Assembly (NCBI GenBank): GCA_002482525.1
Contig: DLGC01000004.1
Span: forward strand, 187,945-251,944
DNA from: Propionibacteriaceae bacterium UBA7704
GTDB lineage: Bacteria > Actinomycetota > Actinomycetes > Propionibacteriales > Propionibacteriaceae
Reading direction: 5' to 3'
DNA: 64,000 nucleotides
Below are positions 63,515 to 64,000 of this stretch, piece by piece. The position numbers and the translations under genes were made by a program. Below the pieces are notes generated by a model, which saw only the letters and a list, made by a program, of their open reading frames with translations, searched no databases and was not told where the DNA came from. Every line of letters starts with the position of its first letter. The stretch's first letter is position 1.

Positions 63515-64000
63515 TCAGTTCGCCGTCAGGTCGTAGAGCGTGACGCCGTCCACAGTCTGGGCGGTGTAGTTCTCCGAGACCCAGGTTGCGATCTGGCTGG
63601 CCGCATCGGAGCCGCCGTTGGACTGCCCGACCGTTCCACCGATGTAGTAGTGGATCTTCCCGGCGGCCACATCGGCCTGGAACTCGGCCAAGGTGGGCGA
63701 GGGGTCCGAACCATTGAAGCCACCGATGGCCATGACCGACGCGTTGGCTGCCAGCTGGTAGCTGGCCGCGTTCTGCGATCCGGTGGTGGCAGCCACCCAG
63801 GTGTAGTCCGAACTGTTGGCGCTCAGCAGGGCCAGAACCTCATCGGACACGGTTGCGCCGTTGAGCAGTCCGCCCATCCCGCCGCCGTCGTTGCCCCCGG
63901 TGGGACCACCGTCGGTCTGCGTCGGCGCGGTACCGGTCTGAGTGCCATTCTGGGACGGCGGCTGCCCGCCACCGGGACCGCCGCCCATGCCGCCGCCCAT
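63515..64000 (-). CDS. C-terminal part of a GT39/ArnT-like (YkcA/B-type) membrane glycosyltransferase
   Basis: 161 residues are visible and the frame runs off the window. The visible part is the extracytoplasmic tail: a Gly/Met-rich and Gln/Thr-rich linker (GGGMGGGPGGGQPPSQNG), then a compact domain with YTWVAATTGSQNAASYQLA, VMAIGGFNGSDPSPTLAEF and GKIHYYIGG, as seen at the end of actinobacterial YkcA/YkcB-type glycosyltransferases. The membrane core would lie beyond base 64000. It probably takes the polyprenyl-linked sugar made by the GT2-GtrA protein, whose gene follows by 1 bp. The call rests on the tail only. Confidence 0.72.
   Translation of the reverse strand: MGGGMGGGPGGGQPPSQNGTQTGTAPTQTDGGPTGGNDGGGMGGLLNGATVSDEVLALLSANSSDYTWVAATTGSQNAASYQLAANASVMAIGGFNGSDPSPTLAEFQADVAAGKIHYYIGGTVGQSNGGSDAASQIATWVSENYTAQTVDGVTLYDLTAN

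Overview
The window is high-GC chromosomal DNA that reads as an actinobacterium, most likely of the Propionibacteriaceae. The evidence is the gene content: a candidate pyrophosphate-dependent PEP carboxykinase, a succinyl-CoA:acetate-type CoA-transferase and pyruvate phosphate dikinase (a propionic-fermentation signature), an FHA-EccC/WXG100 secretion pair, and several start codons placed 7 nt after a TANNNT box, as on leaderless mRNAs. No rRNA, tRNA, CRISPR array or transposase was recognised.

1-22.5 kb: a cell-surface/secretion cluster on the + strand. Two very large tandem paralogues made of cadherin-like/Ig-like and fibronectin III repeats come first; the first is cut by the window edge. 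They are followed by a MoxR AAA+ ATPase, a DUF58 protein, a membrane protein with a transglutaminase-like domain that lacks its catalytic residues, an FHA-EccC ATPase, a WXG100 protein and a zinc-ribbon RDD membrane protein. The spacing is operon-like (GTGA and ATGA overlaps). A broken MoxR P-loop fragment lies between the two giant genes and marks an old duplication of the giant-gene/moxR unit. The order resembles the bifidobacterial PFNA cluster (kinase, fn3, AAA, duf58, tgm, phosphatase) joined to a minimal type VII secretion pair.

22.5-37.6 kb: mostly metabolism. It holds a dihydroorotate-dehydrogenase-like protein, the candidate PPi-PEPCK, a small membrane protein, a lone PemK/MazF-like protein, a TreY-TreZ fusion for trehalose synthesis preceded by a 30-codon ORF, a TetR regulator, a HAD phosphatase, the CoA-transferase with a 35-bp palindrome upstream, and a DUF1015 protein.

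37.6-55.9 kb: an exopolysaccharide locus. GDP-mannose dehydratase and GDP-fucose synthase make GDP-L-fucose. A polyprenyl-phosphate sugar transferase, two GT4 glycosyltransferases and a WcaF-like acetyltransferase build the unit. Wzx-like and Wzy-like membrane proteins move and polymerise it. A Wzz/BY-kinase that also carries a C-terminal SGNH domain, with a low-molecular-weight tyrosine phosphatase, would control it. Two paralogous secreted GH71-type glycosidases close the locus. The promoters of both glycosidases and of the sugar transferase share a CCCG-NN-CGGG element, and the two glycosidase leaders share a foldable structure.

55.9-64 kb: pyruvate phosphate dikinase, an orphan OpuAC-like lipoprotein, deoxyribose-phosphate aldolase, a GlxA-type AraC regulator, a small membrane protein, a GT2-GtrA fusion and the end of a GT39-type membrane glycosyltransferase that runs off the window.
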